A DNA stretch of 64,000 nucleotides from Alphaproteobacteria bacterium (lineage in GTDB: Bacteria; Pseudomonadota; Alphaproteobacteria; ATCC43930; CGMCC-115725): assembly GCA_030041335.1 (NCBI GenBank), contig JASHOB010000138.1, forward strand, positions 1 through 64,000, read 5' to 3'. The first letter of the stretch is position 1; every line of letters starts with the position of its first letter. Below, in pieces: positions 10,188-19,908 of this stretch. A program made the position numbers and the translations under genes. The notes under the pieces are model-generated. The model was given only the letters and a program-made list of their open reading frames with translations. It was not told the DNA's origin and ran no database searches.

Positions 10188-10290
10188 TTTTCGTCTCCCG
10201 CAAATTGTCACGCCCTTCCGGGGTTGAACCGGTGAAAACGCCCCTGCTTCCGGCTTGTGCAGAAGCGCCGAAATAGGGCCAGGCAAATGC

Positions 10291-11403
10291 TCAATGATCG
10301 CCCCAAACGTCCCGCGCGACCTCGACAATGAGCCGCAGCTTTGCCCATTGCTCTTCCTCGGCAAGGACATTGCCCTCCTCGGTCGATGCGAAGCCGCATT
10401 GGCCGCTCAACGCCAGTTGCTGGAGCGGCGCGTATTTTGCGGCTTCGTCGATCCGGCGTTTCAGAGCGTCTTTGCTTTCGAGCCTACCGCTCTTAGTCGT
10501 GACCAGCCCGAGCACCGCGATCTTGCCGCGGGGCAATTTGCGCAGCGGTGCGAAGCCACCGGCGCGCTCGGTGTCGTACTCGAGAAAATAGCCGTGCACA
10601 TTGGTGCGGTTGAACAGCGCGTCCTCGACGGTTTCATAGCCGCCTGCGCCCATGTAGGTCGATTTGTAATTGCCGCGACAGAGATGCATTGTCACCACCA
10701 TGTCAGACGGGATATCGGACATCGCGACGTTAATCATATCGGCATAGATGAGAGCGAGCTTGTCGGGATCGTCGCCGCGGTCGGTCATGCGTTTGCGGTA
10801 GGCGGGGTCGCACAGCATCGCGATCATCACCTCGTCGAGCTGGAGATAGCGGCAGCCGGCATCGGCGAATTGCCGCACCACGTGACGATAGGCCTGGCCC
10901 AGTTCGTCAAAGAACTGGCCGAGGTCGCCATAGGCGCTCGCGCTCACCGCCTGGTGCCCGGTGCGGCCATAAAGCGCCGAGGGGGCGGGGATGGTCATCT
11001 TCGCGGTCTGGCCCGGGCCGATGTGCGCAGCGAGAAAGCGATAATGAGCCACCATCGGATGCTCGCCGCTGACGTGCAGCCTTTCAACCACGCGCGCACC
11101 TTCGGGCCGCGTCATGGTGCCGGCAAAGGCGACGCCTTCATCCATCTTGTAGCGCTCGCAGCCCAGGCCCCAAAGAAAATCCAAATGCCACCAGGAGCGG
11201 CGCAGCTCGCCGTCGGTGACGGATTTGAGTCCGATTTCGCCCTGCTTCGCGACGATGCGCTCGATCTCGCGGTCCTCGACCGCGCGGAGCTCGGCGGCGT
11301 CGATCGCACCCCTGGCATGGGCCGCGCGCGCCTCCTTGAGGGCGGAAGGACGCAGCAGACTACCGACATGGTCGGCGCGAAACGGCGGTTTGGTGCCGGG
11401 CAT
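10291..11403 (-). CDS. Cobalamin-independent methionine synthase II-type protein
   Basis: A 370-aa protein homologous to the C-terminal catalytic barrel of MetE (COG0620/YxjG group). The zinc ligands are seen as His240 and Cys242 in MHLCRGN and Cys336 in SGQCGFAS. It lacks the N-terminal half of full MetE (about 750 aa), so it probably does not use folylpolyglutamate in the classical way. Members of this short group transfer methyl or related groups to thiols, and several are catabolic. Shine-Dalgarno GGGAG lies about 8 nt before the ATG. It is divergent from the Rieske oxygenase gene. Confidence 0.87.
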   Translation of the reverse strand: MPGTKPPFRADHVGSLLRPSALKEARAAHARGAIDAAELRAVEDREIERIVAKQGEIGLKSVTDGELRRSWWHLDFLWGLGCERYKMDEGVAFAGTMTRPEGARVVERLHVSGEHPMVAHYRFLAAHIGPGQTAKMTIPAPSALYGRTGHQAVSASAYGDLGQFFDELGQAYRHVVRQFADAGCRYLQLDEVMIAMLCDPAYRKRMTDRGDDPDKLALIYADMINVAMSDIPSDMVVTMHLCRGNYKSTYMGAGGYETVEDALFNRTNVHGYFLEYDTERAGGFAPLRKLPRGKIAVLGLVTTKSGRLESKDALKRRIDEAAKYAPLQQLALSGQCGFASTEEGNVLAEEEQWAKLRLIVEVARDVWGDH

Positions 11404-11558
11404 CGCTTTTCTCCCAGAGGATTTTATCGGCGGAACAATAGCCGCGACCGGCCCAATTCCAACATGCTTTCGTGGCGCGGTTCATGGCGGCTGCGAGAAG
11501 TGGTTTGGGGGGGATGGAATCCGGTCTAGACTGCCCACAGCATTGCGAGGAACGCCAC

Positions 11559-12881
11559 ATGCCGACCGCCACCGACAGCGAGATTCTTACCCGGGTAGGA
11601 CCAGGTACGCCGATGGGCCAGCTCTTGCGCGAATATTGGCTGCCGGCCTGCCGCTCGGACGAGCTCCAGGCCGACGGCGCGCCGCTGCGCCTGATGCTAC
11701 TGGGCGAGCCGCTGATCGCATGGCGCGACACGTCGGGGCGCGTCGGCCTGATGGATCATCGCTGCCCGCATCGCCGTACATCGCTATTCTTCGGCCGGAA
11801 CGAGCAGGGCGGCCTGCGCTGCGTCTATCACGGTTGGAAATTCGACGTCACCGGCCGATGCCTCGAGCAGGCAAATGTGCCGGCGCGGTTCGCTGCCCCT
11901 GACAAGGTTGCGGCCAAAGCCTACAAAGCCGAAGAGCGCAACGGTATCGTCTGGGCGTATATGGGCGGGCGCCGCGAGGCCCCGCCGCTGCCGTGCTTCG
12001 AGGCGGTGCTCCTGCCTGAGGCCGAAGTGAGCAGCTTCTGGGTGTTGCGCGAATGCAATTGGCTGCAATCGCTCGAGGGCGACATTGACACCTCGCATGT
12101 CGGGTTCCTCCATGACGGCTTGCTGAAACCCGATGAACTGGCGCCGGACACCATCCATCGTTGGGCGGTCACCGACCGAGCGCCCGAATATGACGTCGCC
12201 GACATGCCCTGGGGCACGATGTATGGCGCACATCGCGACGCGACACCGGGCAACACCTATTACCGCTTTGCCCATTTCCTGTTCCCATTCTGGGCGCTGA
12301 TCCCCGCGGGCGAGTTCGGCAACTACATCACTGCCCGCGCCTGGGTGCCGATGGACGACACCCACACCATGTTCACTCACTTCGCCTGGAGGAAAAACGC
12401 TTCGACGAACCGCATCCGCAATGACGGGACCATGATGCCCGGGACGCGCAAGCCGCTCGGATACCTGCCGCGCACCAGCGGTTGGTATGGCCGCTGGCGG
12501 CCGGCGCTCAACGCCGACAACGATTACGGCATCGACCGCGACGAGCAGCGCGACCACAGCTTTACCGGTATCGAAGGCATCCACATGCAGGATACCGCGG
12601 TAACCGAAAGCATGGGGCCGATCACCGATCATGCCGGGGAGCATCTCACCGTCAGCGACCTGATGATTGCGCGGACGCGCCAAAGGCTGCTGCGGACCGC
12701 GAAAGCGCTCGCAGCAGGCACCGTCCCTCCGGGGGTCGACGATCCCCAATCCTATCTCGGTGCGCGTTCGGGCGATTTTGTCGCTTCGTCGTCGCTGACT
12801 TGGCGCGAGGCCTATGTCGCCGAGCTTCGCAAATCCGTCAGCCCGACTGGCCGGCTCCAGGTGCCACTCGCTGCGGAATAA
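11559..12881 (+). CDS. Rieske 2Fe-2S aromatic-ring oxygenase, terminal subunit
   Basis: A 440-aa terminal oxygenase alpha subunit of the phenoxybenzoate dioxygenase/vanillate demethylase type. The Rieske cluster ligands are Cys69-x-His71 and Cys88-x2-His91 (CPHRR...CVYHGW). The mononuclear iron site is in NWLQSLEGDIDTSHVGFLH, with Asn167, His180 and His185. The start MPTATDSE is preceded by a GAGG ribosome site at 11547-11550. No reductase subunit is adjacent, so electrons must come from a partner elsewhere. The substrate is probably an aromatic ether or acid, but this is not determined. Confidence 0.9.
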   Translation: MPTATDSEILTRVGPGTPMGQLLREYWLPACRSDELQADGAPLRLMLLGEPLIAWRDTSGRVGLMDHRCPHRRTSLFFGRNEQGGLRCVYHGWKFDVTGRCLEQANVPARFAAPDKVAAKAYKAEERNGIVWAYMGGRREAPPLPCFEAVLLPEAEVSSFWVLRECNWLQSLEGDIDTSHVGFLHDGLLKPDELAPDTIHRWAVTDRAPEYDVADMPWGTMYGAHRDATPGNTYYRFAHFLFPFWALIPAGEFGNYITARAWVPMDDTHTMFTHFAWRKNASTNRIRNDGTMMPGTRKPLGYLPRTSGWYGRWRPALNADNDYGIDRDEQRDHSFTGIEGIHMQDTAVTESMGPITDHAGEHLTVSDLMIARTRQRLLRTAKALAAGTVPPGVDDPQSYLGARSGDFVASSSLTWREAYVAELRKSVSPTGRLQVPLAAE

Positions 12882-13191
12882 CCGGGCGTCGGGCGCGCCC
12901 AGCACGCGCCCAGGCCAAGGGAAACGTCGTTGATGCCCCGGTCCGGCGTAGCGGGGTCAGGACCTGGGTGCCATGGCCGAGGTCTCCCCACGATCGCGAT
13001 TGCATTGACCCGAATGCGCGGCGTGCGTCCGCGACGTCCGGCGCCTCACCCCTGACCCCGGGTCGCGGTTGGCAGCTGATCCGGACGGGTCGCTATCACA
13101 GCCGTGTCACAGTGCCGCCCTAAAGTCAGGGGAGCCCGACCGCGCCAATGCGCATGTGCAGGTTTGCACGTTGCCGCAAGGAACGTTTCCT
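12882..13191. other. 310-nt intergenic region with GC-rich hairpin
   Basis: No convincing gene is present. Ten bases after the Rieske-oxygenase stop a strong hairpin, GGGCGCG-CCCAGCA-CGCGCCC (12891-12911), could end transcription, although no T-run follows. A Shine-Dalgarno AAGGAA at 13178-13183 belongs to the patatin gene. The promoter of the patatin operon must lie in this stretch but I could not fix it. Confidence 0.5.
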
Positions 13192-14355
13192 ATGGTTACG
13201 ATCACCCAGCCGATTGCTCGAGCCGCGCCGACAATTTCCGGCTTTGCCTCGCAGTACCAGCGCGTCGCACTCGTGTTTCAGGGCGGCGGTGCGCTCGGCG
13301 CCTATCAGGCCGGCGTCTATCACGCGCTGAGCGAGGCAAACTGCGAGCCGGACTGGGTCTCGGGGGTCTCGATCGGCGCGATCAACGCGGCGATCGTGGG
13401 CGGCAATAGTCCGGAAAACCGCCTGCCGCGCCTGCGTAACTTCTGGGAATTAGTGTCGGGTCGCAAAGTCTGGGCGTATACCCCCGACGGCGACTGGTTC
13501 CGAACGCTGCGCAATTACACGAGCGCCATGATGACGATCACGATGGGCCAACCCGGCTTTTTCGCTCCACGCCATCCCGGACCCTGGCTCACACCGGCCG
13601 GCGCCGCGGGAGCCACGAGCTATTACGATACCAGCACCCTCAAAACCACGTTGGAGCACCTCGTCGATTTCGACCTGCTCAACAGCCAGCGGATGCGCGT
13701 TACCTTCGGCGCGGTCAATGTGCGGTCCGGCAATTTTATTTATTTCGACAATGCGAAAGAGACCCTCAACGCCAACCACGTCATGGCCAGCGGGGCGCTG
13801 CCGCCGGCGCTGCCGGCAATCAAGATCGATGGCGAGTATTACTGGGATGGCGGCATCGTCTCGAACACGCCGCTGCAATATCTGCTCGAGCAGGAAGATA
13901 ATCTAAGCACGCTGGTATTCCAAGTCGACCTGTTCAGCGCGCGCGGTTCCCTGCCGCGCGATATGCGGGATGTGTTGGGACGACACAAGGACATCATGTT
14001 TTCAAGTCGCACGCGCCAGAATACCGATCATTTCCGCAGGGTTCATACGCTGCGGCATCGCCTGGCCCAGGCGCTCGCGAAAGTGCCGCCGGATCGGCGT
14101 ACCCCGGACGAGGAACGATTGTTGCAAGAGCTATCGGACATGGCGGCAGTCAACATCGTGCACCTGATCTACCAACAGAAAAGTTACGAAGGCCACGCTA
14201 AGGATTACGAATTCTCCGGCACGTCGGTGCGCGAGCATTGGGAAGCCGGCTACAACGACACGCGGCGCACCTTGCGGCATTCCGACTGGCTGGCACCGCC
14301 GACGACCGGGGACGGCGTCGTGGTGCACGACCTGCATCGCGACGACGATACCTAA
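13192..14355 (+). CDS. Patatin-like phospholipase (PatD-like, DUF3734)
   Basis: A 387-aa patatin-family serine hydrolase. The oxyanion motif is [12 protein letters not shown] (from residue 31), the nucleophile is Ser60 in GVSIG, and the catalytic Asp is Asp219 in WDGG. This is the Ser-Asp dyad of the family. The C-terminal 120 residues match the DUF3734 extension seen in bacterial proteins paired with 3-hydroxybutyrate dehydrogenase (the bdhA-patD pair described in Legionella). Activity may be phospholipase or polyester/oligomer hydrolysis. The start is preceded by AAGGAA. It is the first gene of a three-gene operon with acetoacetate decarboxylase and bdhA. Confidence 0.9.
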   Translation: MVTITQPIARAAPTISGFASQYQRVALVFQGGGALGAYQAGVYHALSEANCEPDWVSGVSIGAINAAIVGGNSPENRLPRLRNFWELVSGRKVWAYTPDGDWFRTLRNYTSAMMTITMGQPGFFAPRHPGPWLTPAGAAGATSYYDTSTLKTTLEHLVDFDLLNSQRMRVTFGAVNVRSGNFIYFDNAKETLNANHVMASGALPPALPAIKIDGEYYWDGGIVSNTPLQYLLEQEDNLSTLVFQVDLFSARGSLPRDMRDVLGRHKDIMFSSRTRQNTDHFRRVHTLRHRLAQALAKVPPDRRTPDEERLLQELSDMAAVNIVHLIYQQKSYEGHAKDYEFSGTSVREHWEAGYNDTRRTLRHSDWLAPPTTGDGVVVHDLHRDDDT

Positions 14356-14378
14356 TCGACCGACAAAGGAGGCCGAGC

Positions 14379-15116
14379 ATGAAAGAGAGCGAGATTCGCG
14401 AACGGGCTTTCGCCATGCCGTTCACCAATCCAGCCTTCCCGCCCGGGCCCTACCGCTTCATCAATCGCGAGTTCATGGTCATCACCTACCGGTCCAATCC
14501 GGAAAAATTGCGGGCGGTGGTGCCCGAGCCGTTGCTGCTGGATGAGCCCTTGGTCAAATACGAGTTCATTCGCATGCCGGATTCGACCGGCTTCGGCGAC
14601 TACACCGAGACCGGGCAAGTAATCCCGGTCTCGTTCCAAGGCCGCAAAGGCGGGTATAGCCACTGCATGTTCCTGAACGATCACCCGCCGATCGCCGGCG
14701 GCCGGGAACTGTGGGGCTTTCCGAAAAAACTGGCGAACCCGACCCTGCACGACGAGATCGACACGCTGGTGGGCACGCTCGATTACGGACCGGTGCGGGT
14801 CGCAACCGGAACCATGGGCTACAAGCACCGGGCCGTCGACCTGACCGCCGCCAAAGCAGGGTTGGCAGCGCCCAATTTCCTGCTAAAAATCATTCCGCAT
14901 GTCGACGGCACTCCGCGCATCTGCGAGCTCGTCGAATACTACCTCGAAGATATCACGATGAAGGGCGCCTGGACGGGACCGGCATCGCTGTCCCTCAGTC
15001 CCCACGCTTTGGCGCCGGTTGCCGACCTGCCCGTTCTCGAAGTGGTTTCGGCGGTGCACATTGTTTGCGACGTGACGCTCGGCCTCGGCAAGGTCGTGCA
15101 CGACTATTTGCGTTAG
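14379..15116 (+). CDS. adc: Acetoacetate decarboxylase
   Basis: Decarboxylates acetoacetate to acetone and CO2 through a Schiff base. The 245-aa protein has the diagnostic [10 protein letters not shown] motif, with Lys116/Lys117 corresponding to the catalytic pair Lys115/Lys116 of the clostridial enzyme. An ideal Shine-Dalgarno AAGGAGG lies 6 nt before the ATG, 23 nt after the patatin gene. Some relatives in this superfamily do other retro-aldol or dehydratase chemistry, but the bdhA neighbour supports acetoacetate as substrate. Confidence 0.92.
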   Translation: MKESEIRERAFAMPFTNPAFPPGPYRFINREFMVITYRSNPEKLRAVVPEPLLLDEPLVKYEFIRMPDSTGFGDYTETGQVIPVSFQGRKGGYSHCMFLNDHPPIAGGRELWGFPKKLANPTLHDEIDTLVGTLDYGPVRVATGTMGYKHRAVDLTAAKAGLAAPNFLLKIIPHVDGTPRICELVEYYLEDITMKGAWTGPASLSLSPHALAPVADLPVLEVVSAVHIVCDVTLGLGKVVHDYLR

Positions 15117-15129
15117 GAGGAGAAAGATC

Positions 15130-15906
15130 ATGCGCTTCGCGGGTAAAGTGGCGGTGGTAACCGGCGCCGCCAGCGGCATTGGCAAGGAGATCGCGACGGC
15201 CTTCGTACGAGAGGGCGCAAGAGTCGTGATCGCCGATCTCAATCAGCAGGGTGCTGATGCGGTCGCCCACGAGCTCGGTGGTTCCGCGCATGCGATCGGC
15301 GTCGCCATGGACGTGACTAATGAGGCGCAGGTCGAGGTCGGTATGAGCCGAGCAATCGGCCACTACGGCCGCCTCGATGTGCTGGTCAGCAATGCCGGCA
15401 TTCAGACCGTGGCGCCACTCGAGGATTTCGACTTCGCCAAGTGGAAGACGCTGCTCGCGATTCATCTGGATGGCGCCTTCCTCACCACCCGCGCCGCCCT
15501 GCGCCAGATGTACAAACAGAAGAGCGGCAGCGTCGTCTACATGGGCTCGGTGCATTCGAAGGAGGCATCGGTCTTGAAGGCACCCTACGTCACCGCCAAA
15601 CACGGCCTGATCGGCTTGGCGAAGGTGGTAGCAAAGGAAGGCGCAGCACACGGCGTCCGTGCCAACGTCGTGTGTCCCGGATTCGTGCGCACCCCGCTGG
15701 TCGACAAACAAATTCCCGAGCAGGCAAAGGAACTCGGCATCACCGAGGAAGAGGTCATCAAGAAGGTCATGCTGAGGGAGACGGTGGACGGAGAGTTCAC
15801 GACGGTGGCGGATGTTGCCGCCGCCGTGCTGTTCTTCGCCGGTTTCGAATCAAACGCGCTAACTGGGCAATCGCTCGTCGTCAGTCATGGCTGGTTCATG
15901 CAGTGA
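15130..15906 (+). CDS. bdhA: D-beta-hydroxybutyrate dehydrogenase
   Basis: NAD-dependent interconversion of 3-hydroxybutyrate and acetoacetate. The 258-aa SDR has the cofactor motif TGAASGIG (residues 11-18), NAG at 88-90, and catalytic residues Ser140/Ser143, Tyr153 and Lys157. The segment GSVHSKEASVLKAPYVTAKHG is characteristic of bacterial 3-hydroxybutyrate dehydrogenases. Shine-Dalgarno AGGAGGAG precedes the ATG. With the patatin-like lipase and acetoacetate decarboxylase it forms a route from a hydroxybutyrate-containing substrate to acetoacetate and acetone. Confidence 0.92.
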   Translation: MRFAGKVAVVTGAASGIGKEIATAFVREGARVVIADLNQQGADAVAHELGGSAHAIGVAMDVTNEAQVEVGMSRAIGHYGRLDVLVSNAGIQTVAPLEDFDFAKWKTLLAIHLDGAFLTTRAALRQMYKQKSGSVVYMGSVHSKEASVLKAPYVTAKHGLIGLAKVVAKEGAAHGVRANVVCPGFVRTPLVDKQIPEQAKELGITEEEVIKKVMLRETVDGEFTTVADVAAAVLFFAGFESNALTGQSLVVSHGWFMQ

Positions 15907-15907
15907 G

Positions 15908-15933
15908 CCGCGCGGTCTGCGGCACCGGCGCGG
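15908..15933. terminator. Hairpin between convergent bdhA and glycosyltransferase
   Basis: CCGCGC (15908-15913) pairs with GCGCGG (15928-15933) across a 14-nt loop, in the only gap between two convergent genes. It could act in both directions, but it has no T-run, so it is only a weak terminator candidate. Confidence 0.3.
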
Positions 15934-15934
15934 A

Positions 15935-17197
15935 CTAAGAAGCGGCGCCTGCGACCAGCGGTCGCGCTGTCGGCGGCGAGCGTGCTGCGGCGCCGTCGAT
16001 CAGCGGCTGGACGAGGCGGAAATGGTCGGACCAGCTGGGCGGTTTCCAGGTCTTCAGGCGCTCCAATTGTGTCCGACGCCCGGCGGAGCCGGGGCGTGCA
16101 TAATCGGCAATGGCGCGAGCCCAGGCAGCGGGGTCGCGCGGATCGAGATATTCCGGCACGTTGCGGCCGACCTCGCGCAATTCAGCCACGTCGCTGCACA
16201 GTACCGGGACGCCCAAAGCCAGTGCCTCGGCCACCGGCAAGCCGAAGCCTTCGGCGACCGAAGAATAGACCGAGGCGCACGCACCGCAGACCAGCCGAGC
16301 GACTGCCGCGTCGGGCAGGCGGTTATGCTCCTCGATTACACCTCGCATCCATTCGGCGCTGCGCATCGTCTCGAGAATCTCGGCGCTTTTGAAACCGCGT
16401 CGCCCAACCAGGACCAGCCTTGGCGCGGCCGCGCCAAAAACCTTCCGGACCTCGCGCCATGCCTCAATCAGCACGGCGTGATTTTTCCGCGGTTCAATGG
16501 TTGCCACATAGGTGAAGTAGGGGGGTGTTGCCGCCTCGGCCCTGACATCGCGCGGCAGCGCGAGATCGATCCCGAGCGGCGCCACGACGATCGGCAGGGC
16601 GGCACCGTGCCGCGCAAGATAACGCTGCAACGCTTCGCCCGTGCCTGCCGAGTTGACGATCACCGCGTCGGCCAATCGCCCCACCGCGTTCATGCGCTGC
16701 GGATGGCGTCGCGCCTGCCAGCTCGGCATCTGTTCGGGATGCTGGATCGGAATCAGATCGTGGATCAGCATCACCACGCGCACGCCGCTGCGCCGCTTAA
16801 GCCGTTCAAGCCCGTCCGGGCGATGCAACCGATAATGCGACACGAGCAAATAGACAATCGGCTTTCGAATCGCCGCTAGATGCCGATGGAGCGGCCGTTC
16901 GCCGCGTAGCAGCACGTGCCGGTGCAGCTTGCGAATCAGGGTCTGCACCGTGTTGCGAGCATCGATATCGACGGCGCTGCCGGACCACATGGCGTCGAGC
17001 GCGGCGATCATCGCGATCGCATCTTCCCCAGGTAACAGGCTCAGCCGTCCCCACCAACCGGCGAAGCTGAGGCGGTCGCGCGCCGTAGCAATGAGATGCC
17101 GCGCATAGGCGAGCTCGACGCGATCGATTCCAGTCGGCGCAAACCGTGCCGCTCGCCACATCAGACGCGACAGATCGAGAACGATATGAGGATTCAT
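15935..17197 (-). CDS. Glycosyltransferase, GT-B fold (GT4 family-like)
   Basis: A 420-aa retaining-type glycosyltransferase with a GT-B fold. The C-terminal donor-binding domain contains TIEPRKNH (residues 233-240) and the EX7E motif in EGFGLPVAEALALG (from residue 316). The N-terminal acceptor domain starts with NPHIVLDLSRL. The start MNPHIV overlaps the stop of the phytanoyl-dioxygenase-like gene by 4 nt (ATGA), so the two are coupled. It is the most downstream gene of the capsule-lipid cluster and probably adds a sugar to the capsule or its lipid. Donor and acceptor cannot be named. Confidence 0.88.
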   Translation of the reverse strand: MNPHIVLDLSRLMWRAARFAPTGIDRVELAYARHLIATARDRLSFAGWWGRLSLLPGEDAIAMIAALDAMWSGSAVDIDARNTVQTLIRKLHRHVLLRGERPLHRHLAAIRKPIVYLLVSHYRLHRPDGLERLKRRSGVRVVMLIHDLIPIQHPEQMPSWQARRHPQRMNAVGRLADAVIVNSAGTGEALQRYLARHGAALPIVVAPLGIDLALPRDVRAEAATPPYFTYVATIEPRKNHAVLIEAWREVRKVFGAAAPRLVLVGRRGFKSAEILETMRSAEWMRGVIEEHNRLPDAAVARLVCGACASVYSSVAEGFGLPVAEALALGVPVLCSDVAELREVGRNVPEYLDPRDPAAWARAIADYARPGSAGRRTQLERLKTWKPPSWSDHFRLVQPLIDGAAARSPPTARPLVAGAAS

Positions 17198-18294
17198 TGC
17201 AGCGCAGTCGGGCGGAACAAGGTTAGGTTGGGGGGCGTCGCCGGCGTCACCATGCCTTCGCGCCGCCACGGATTCCTCGTTAAATGCAAATACTCGCCGA
17301 CATCACTCGCCGACCAGAATAGGCGAACCGCATGATGCTTGACGAAGGGCAGCCCGGCGGGGTCGCCGCCCAGCCAGGGCAGGAACGGGTTGCGCCGGCC
17401 ATAAGCCCAAATCTCGACGCGCGTGGAAGGCCGCAGGCTCGGGCCACGCGCGTGAAAGCCCATCGTATCGGCGACGATCAGCGTATTCGCGCGCACGCCG
17501 AAGCGACGCGGCGGCGGCAGGCCGAGCTCCGCGAGCTCCGTCTCGTCGATGCGGAACGAACCTTCGCGGGTTTCATTATCGGAAGACCGGGCCGCGGTCA
17601 TGCTCTTACGATACAGCCAGTCGCGCCGTTGCGGCGTCAGTCGGTGCGACCCGGGAACATAGGTGAACGGCCCCGCTTCCTCCGCAACGTCGGTCAGGAA
17701 CAGCCACGCCTTCACGGTGGCATGGAACGTATCAGAATGCAGATGGAGCTGCGGATCGGCAGCGCCACCGCGCACTCGGGCAAAAATGGTTTGAACATAG
17801 CCCACGGGAGTTAACGCCGACGCGCCGGCATAGCGGATCAAGCCGAGCCATTGCGGATTGTCGAGCAGCGCGCTCAGGATCGGCAGACGCGCGCGCGCAT
17901 AGGCGTCGAGCGGGATGCGTCGCGTCACCGCATCTCCTTGAATCATCGCGCGCGCCGGCGCTTGCAGCGTCAGGACCCCGTGGCGCAGGGCTCCAAAGAC
18001 ATCGGCCGGAAGGAAGTCCTCTTTTAGGATGAAACCGTTGCGTTCGAAATCAACGGCATCAGCGGCGCCGATGAGGTGCGCGAGGCGGCGGCGACGCCAC
18101 TCTGAGACGACCGCCGCGGCTTGCACGCGGGCGAGATGGAGGCCCGCGGCGTTGAGTGACGGGTGACCAAGGATCGGATTGTCGCGGAACGACTTTGCCG
18201 CGGTAAATAGGGCCATGGCGTGAAGCGGCGCCAGCAACCATGGCAGGGCGCGCCGCGGCATCGATTGATTGGCTCTGTCGACGGATGGCGTCAT
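17194..18294 (-). CDS. Phytanoyl-CoA dioxygenase (PhyH)-like oxygenase
   Basis: A 366-aa Fe(II)/2-oxoglutarate dioxygenase-like protein. The metal triad is His186-x-Asp188 in LHLHSDTFH and His281 in MGFHARG, and an Arg292 that would bind 2-oxoglutarate follows at the expected spacing. The fold core runs from about residue 80 to 310; the first 70 residues are an extra helical segment. The family hydroxylates acyl-CoA chains and many secondary-metabolite or sugar substrates. Its coupling to a glycosyltransferase near a polyketide synthase suggests it hydroxylates the lipid or a sugar; this is inference. Confidence 0.82.
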   Translation of the reverse strand: MTPSVDRANQSMPRRALPWLLAPLHAMALFTAAKSFRDNPILGHPSLNAAGLHLARVQAAAVVSEWRRRRLAHLIGAADAVDFERNGFILKEDFLPADVFGALRHGVLTLQAPARAMIQGDAVTRRIPLDAYARARLPILSALLDNPQWLGLIRYAGASALTPVGYVQTIFARVRGGAADPQLHLHSDTFHATVKAWLFLTDVAEEAGPFTYVPGSHRLTPQRRDWLYRKSMTAARSSDNETREGSFRIDETELAELGLPPPRRFGVRANTLIVADTMGFHARGPSLRPSTRVEIWAYGRRNPFLPWLGGDPAGLPFVKHHAVRLFWSASDVGEYLHLTRNPWRREGMVTPATPPNLTLFRPTALQ

Positions 18295-18365
18295 GGATAC
18301 TCGGCCGTCGCGCCAAAATGCTACTTTTCGCGGGACCCGGCAAGGCGTCAGCCGCTACGTGCTGC

Positions 18366-19676
18366 TTAGTCGGCGCCGCTCTCGGCCGGGATCGCATCCC
18401 CCGATAGCAGCGGCATTCCCGAAGGGAGCGGCGCGGCCCGGGTCACCGGATGTTGCAGCGCGGCCGCCTCCAATCGCGACATTGCGCCGGCAACGGCCAG
18501 TTTCAAGCCCTCGGCGCTGAAAAAATCACCGTTAACCTGGGTACGGTCGACCACGACACGGCGGAAATCGTCGACGAGCGCTGCGTCGGGCGCGGTGCCG
18601 GCGCGCCAGAAGTGGTCTAGATGCGGCTGAAAGGTCAGGCCGGCCATGTCATATATTGGCCGAGCCAGTGTCTTGACCGGGCGGCCGAGTAACACGGCGA
18701 GAAGGCCAGCGGTGCTGTTGACCGTGACCACTCCTCGGCTTTGCTCAATCAGGCTTCGGGTATCGCCGCCGACGAGGTAGAACACCCGGTCGCCGATGCC
18801 GAGCCGCCGTGCCGTGCCGGTGGCCTGGGCCCGCCAGTCGATCAGTTGATTGTCAAGCGGGTGTTCTTTCAACAGCAGGGCGCTGTCCATCGGGGCGTGA
18901 CGGGCGAAGGATTCCAAAATGACGTCGATCGCCGGCGCCAGGCCCTGGAAGGGTGAATTGACGCGAAGCTGCGAATCCGAATCGAGCTGCAGGGGCACCA
19001 GGAAATAGGGCTTGCCGCTCGACGAAAGCGCCCGCAAAGCCTCCTCGCTCCGCCGGCGGACCGACGAGGCACGGATGAAGCGCCTGACCCAGCACGCATA
19101 TTCGAGGAAGGGCGCGACCGACAAATGGGTGCGGAAATGCGGATAGCGCCAAGCGAAAATCCCGCTCCAACTGTGGTAAATGACATCGTTGAGAGCCCGC
19201 ACCCAGAACGAGCCGGTCACCGCGACACCGTCCTGCCACGACGGCAGCGACCGCGCGACGCGTCGGTACCAGCCGGGATCGCGGGGCAGCGACGAGTTCT
19301 TGTTGACGCCGCCTTGCTCAAGCGTAATCCAACTGGGACGCAGATAGCCCTCTTCGAAGACGTGCACGAGGAGCCCGCGCAGCCGCGCGATGCGGATCGC
19401 CTCGGTGTGAAACGGACGCCAATCGCCAAAGAGGACCACGTCCGTGATGCGCCACTCGCCCAGATAATTTTCGAGCGCGCGCGGCCAATCCGCGAGCGTG
19501 CCGCGATAACTGACCGAACCGGGCAGGCGCCAGAACAGTCGGTCGCCGGCATTGAAGTTGATGCGCTTGACGGTGTGATCGTGCTTGGCGAGCGCCGCGC
19601 CGAGCTCGGCAAAGAAGGCGGTTGCCATGCCTTGCAGAAACAAATAGCGACGCCTCTGGCGCGGCTCACCGGCCAT
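18366..19676 (-). CDS. Capsular polysaccharide biosynthesis/export protein, KpsS/RkpJ-like
   Basis: A 436-aa protein of the KpsS/LipB capsule family, which adds Kdo to the phosphatidylglycerol terminus of group 2 capsules or acts in capsule export. Visible features are an early YLFLQGMATAFF segment, the conserved EEGYLRP motif near residue 130 and the KEHPLD motif of the C-terminal half. GGDTRSLIEQS and VNSTAGLLAVLLG complete the nucleotide-sugar-binding fold. The start MAGEPRQRRRYLF was chosen because the preceding in-frame stretch is not conserved-looking. In rhizobia the homologue RkpJ is linked to rkpA and rkpG, as here. Confidence 0.85.
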   Translation of the reverse strand: MAGEPRQRRRYLFLQGMATAFFAELGAALAKHDHTVKRINFNAGDRLFWRLPGSVSYRGTLADWPRALENYLGEWRITDVVLFGDWRPFHTEAIRIARLRGLLVHVFEEGYLRPSWITLEQGGVNKNSSLPRDPGWYRRVARSLPSWQDGVAVTGSFWVRALNDVIYHSWSGIFAWRYPHFRTHLSVAPFLEYACWVRRFIRASSVRRRSEEALRALSSSGKPYFLVPLQLDSDSQLRVNSPFQGLAPAIDVILESFARHAPMDSALLLKEHPLDNQLIDWRAQATGTARRLGIGDRVFYLVGGDTRSLIEQSRGVVTVNSTAGLLAVLLGRPVKTLARPIYDMAGLTFQPHLDHFWRAGTAPDAALVDDFRRVVVDRTQVNGDFFSAEGLKLAVAGAMSRLEAAALQHPVTRAAPLPSGMPLLSGDAIPAESGAD

Positions 19677-19908
19677 CGGACTATCGCCTCGACCTGCGGC
19701 GTCAAAAACTGGGCTGACGACCCCCGATGCGCCGCCGGTTCGGAACCGTGCCTGGGAAATCCCCAAGTGGCCTCCCCTTTGCTGGTCGATTTTGTTACGC
19801 AAAATTTATGCCTGAAGCCGTTGTCGGCGTCGAGTCGATTTAGCGTTTCCGCCACAAACTTTGGGCGAATCTGCCATGCCGATACCACCAAATGTGTTTG
19901 CCACGGCG

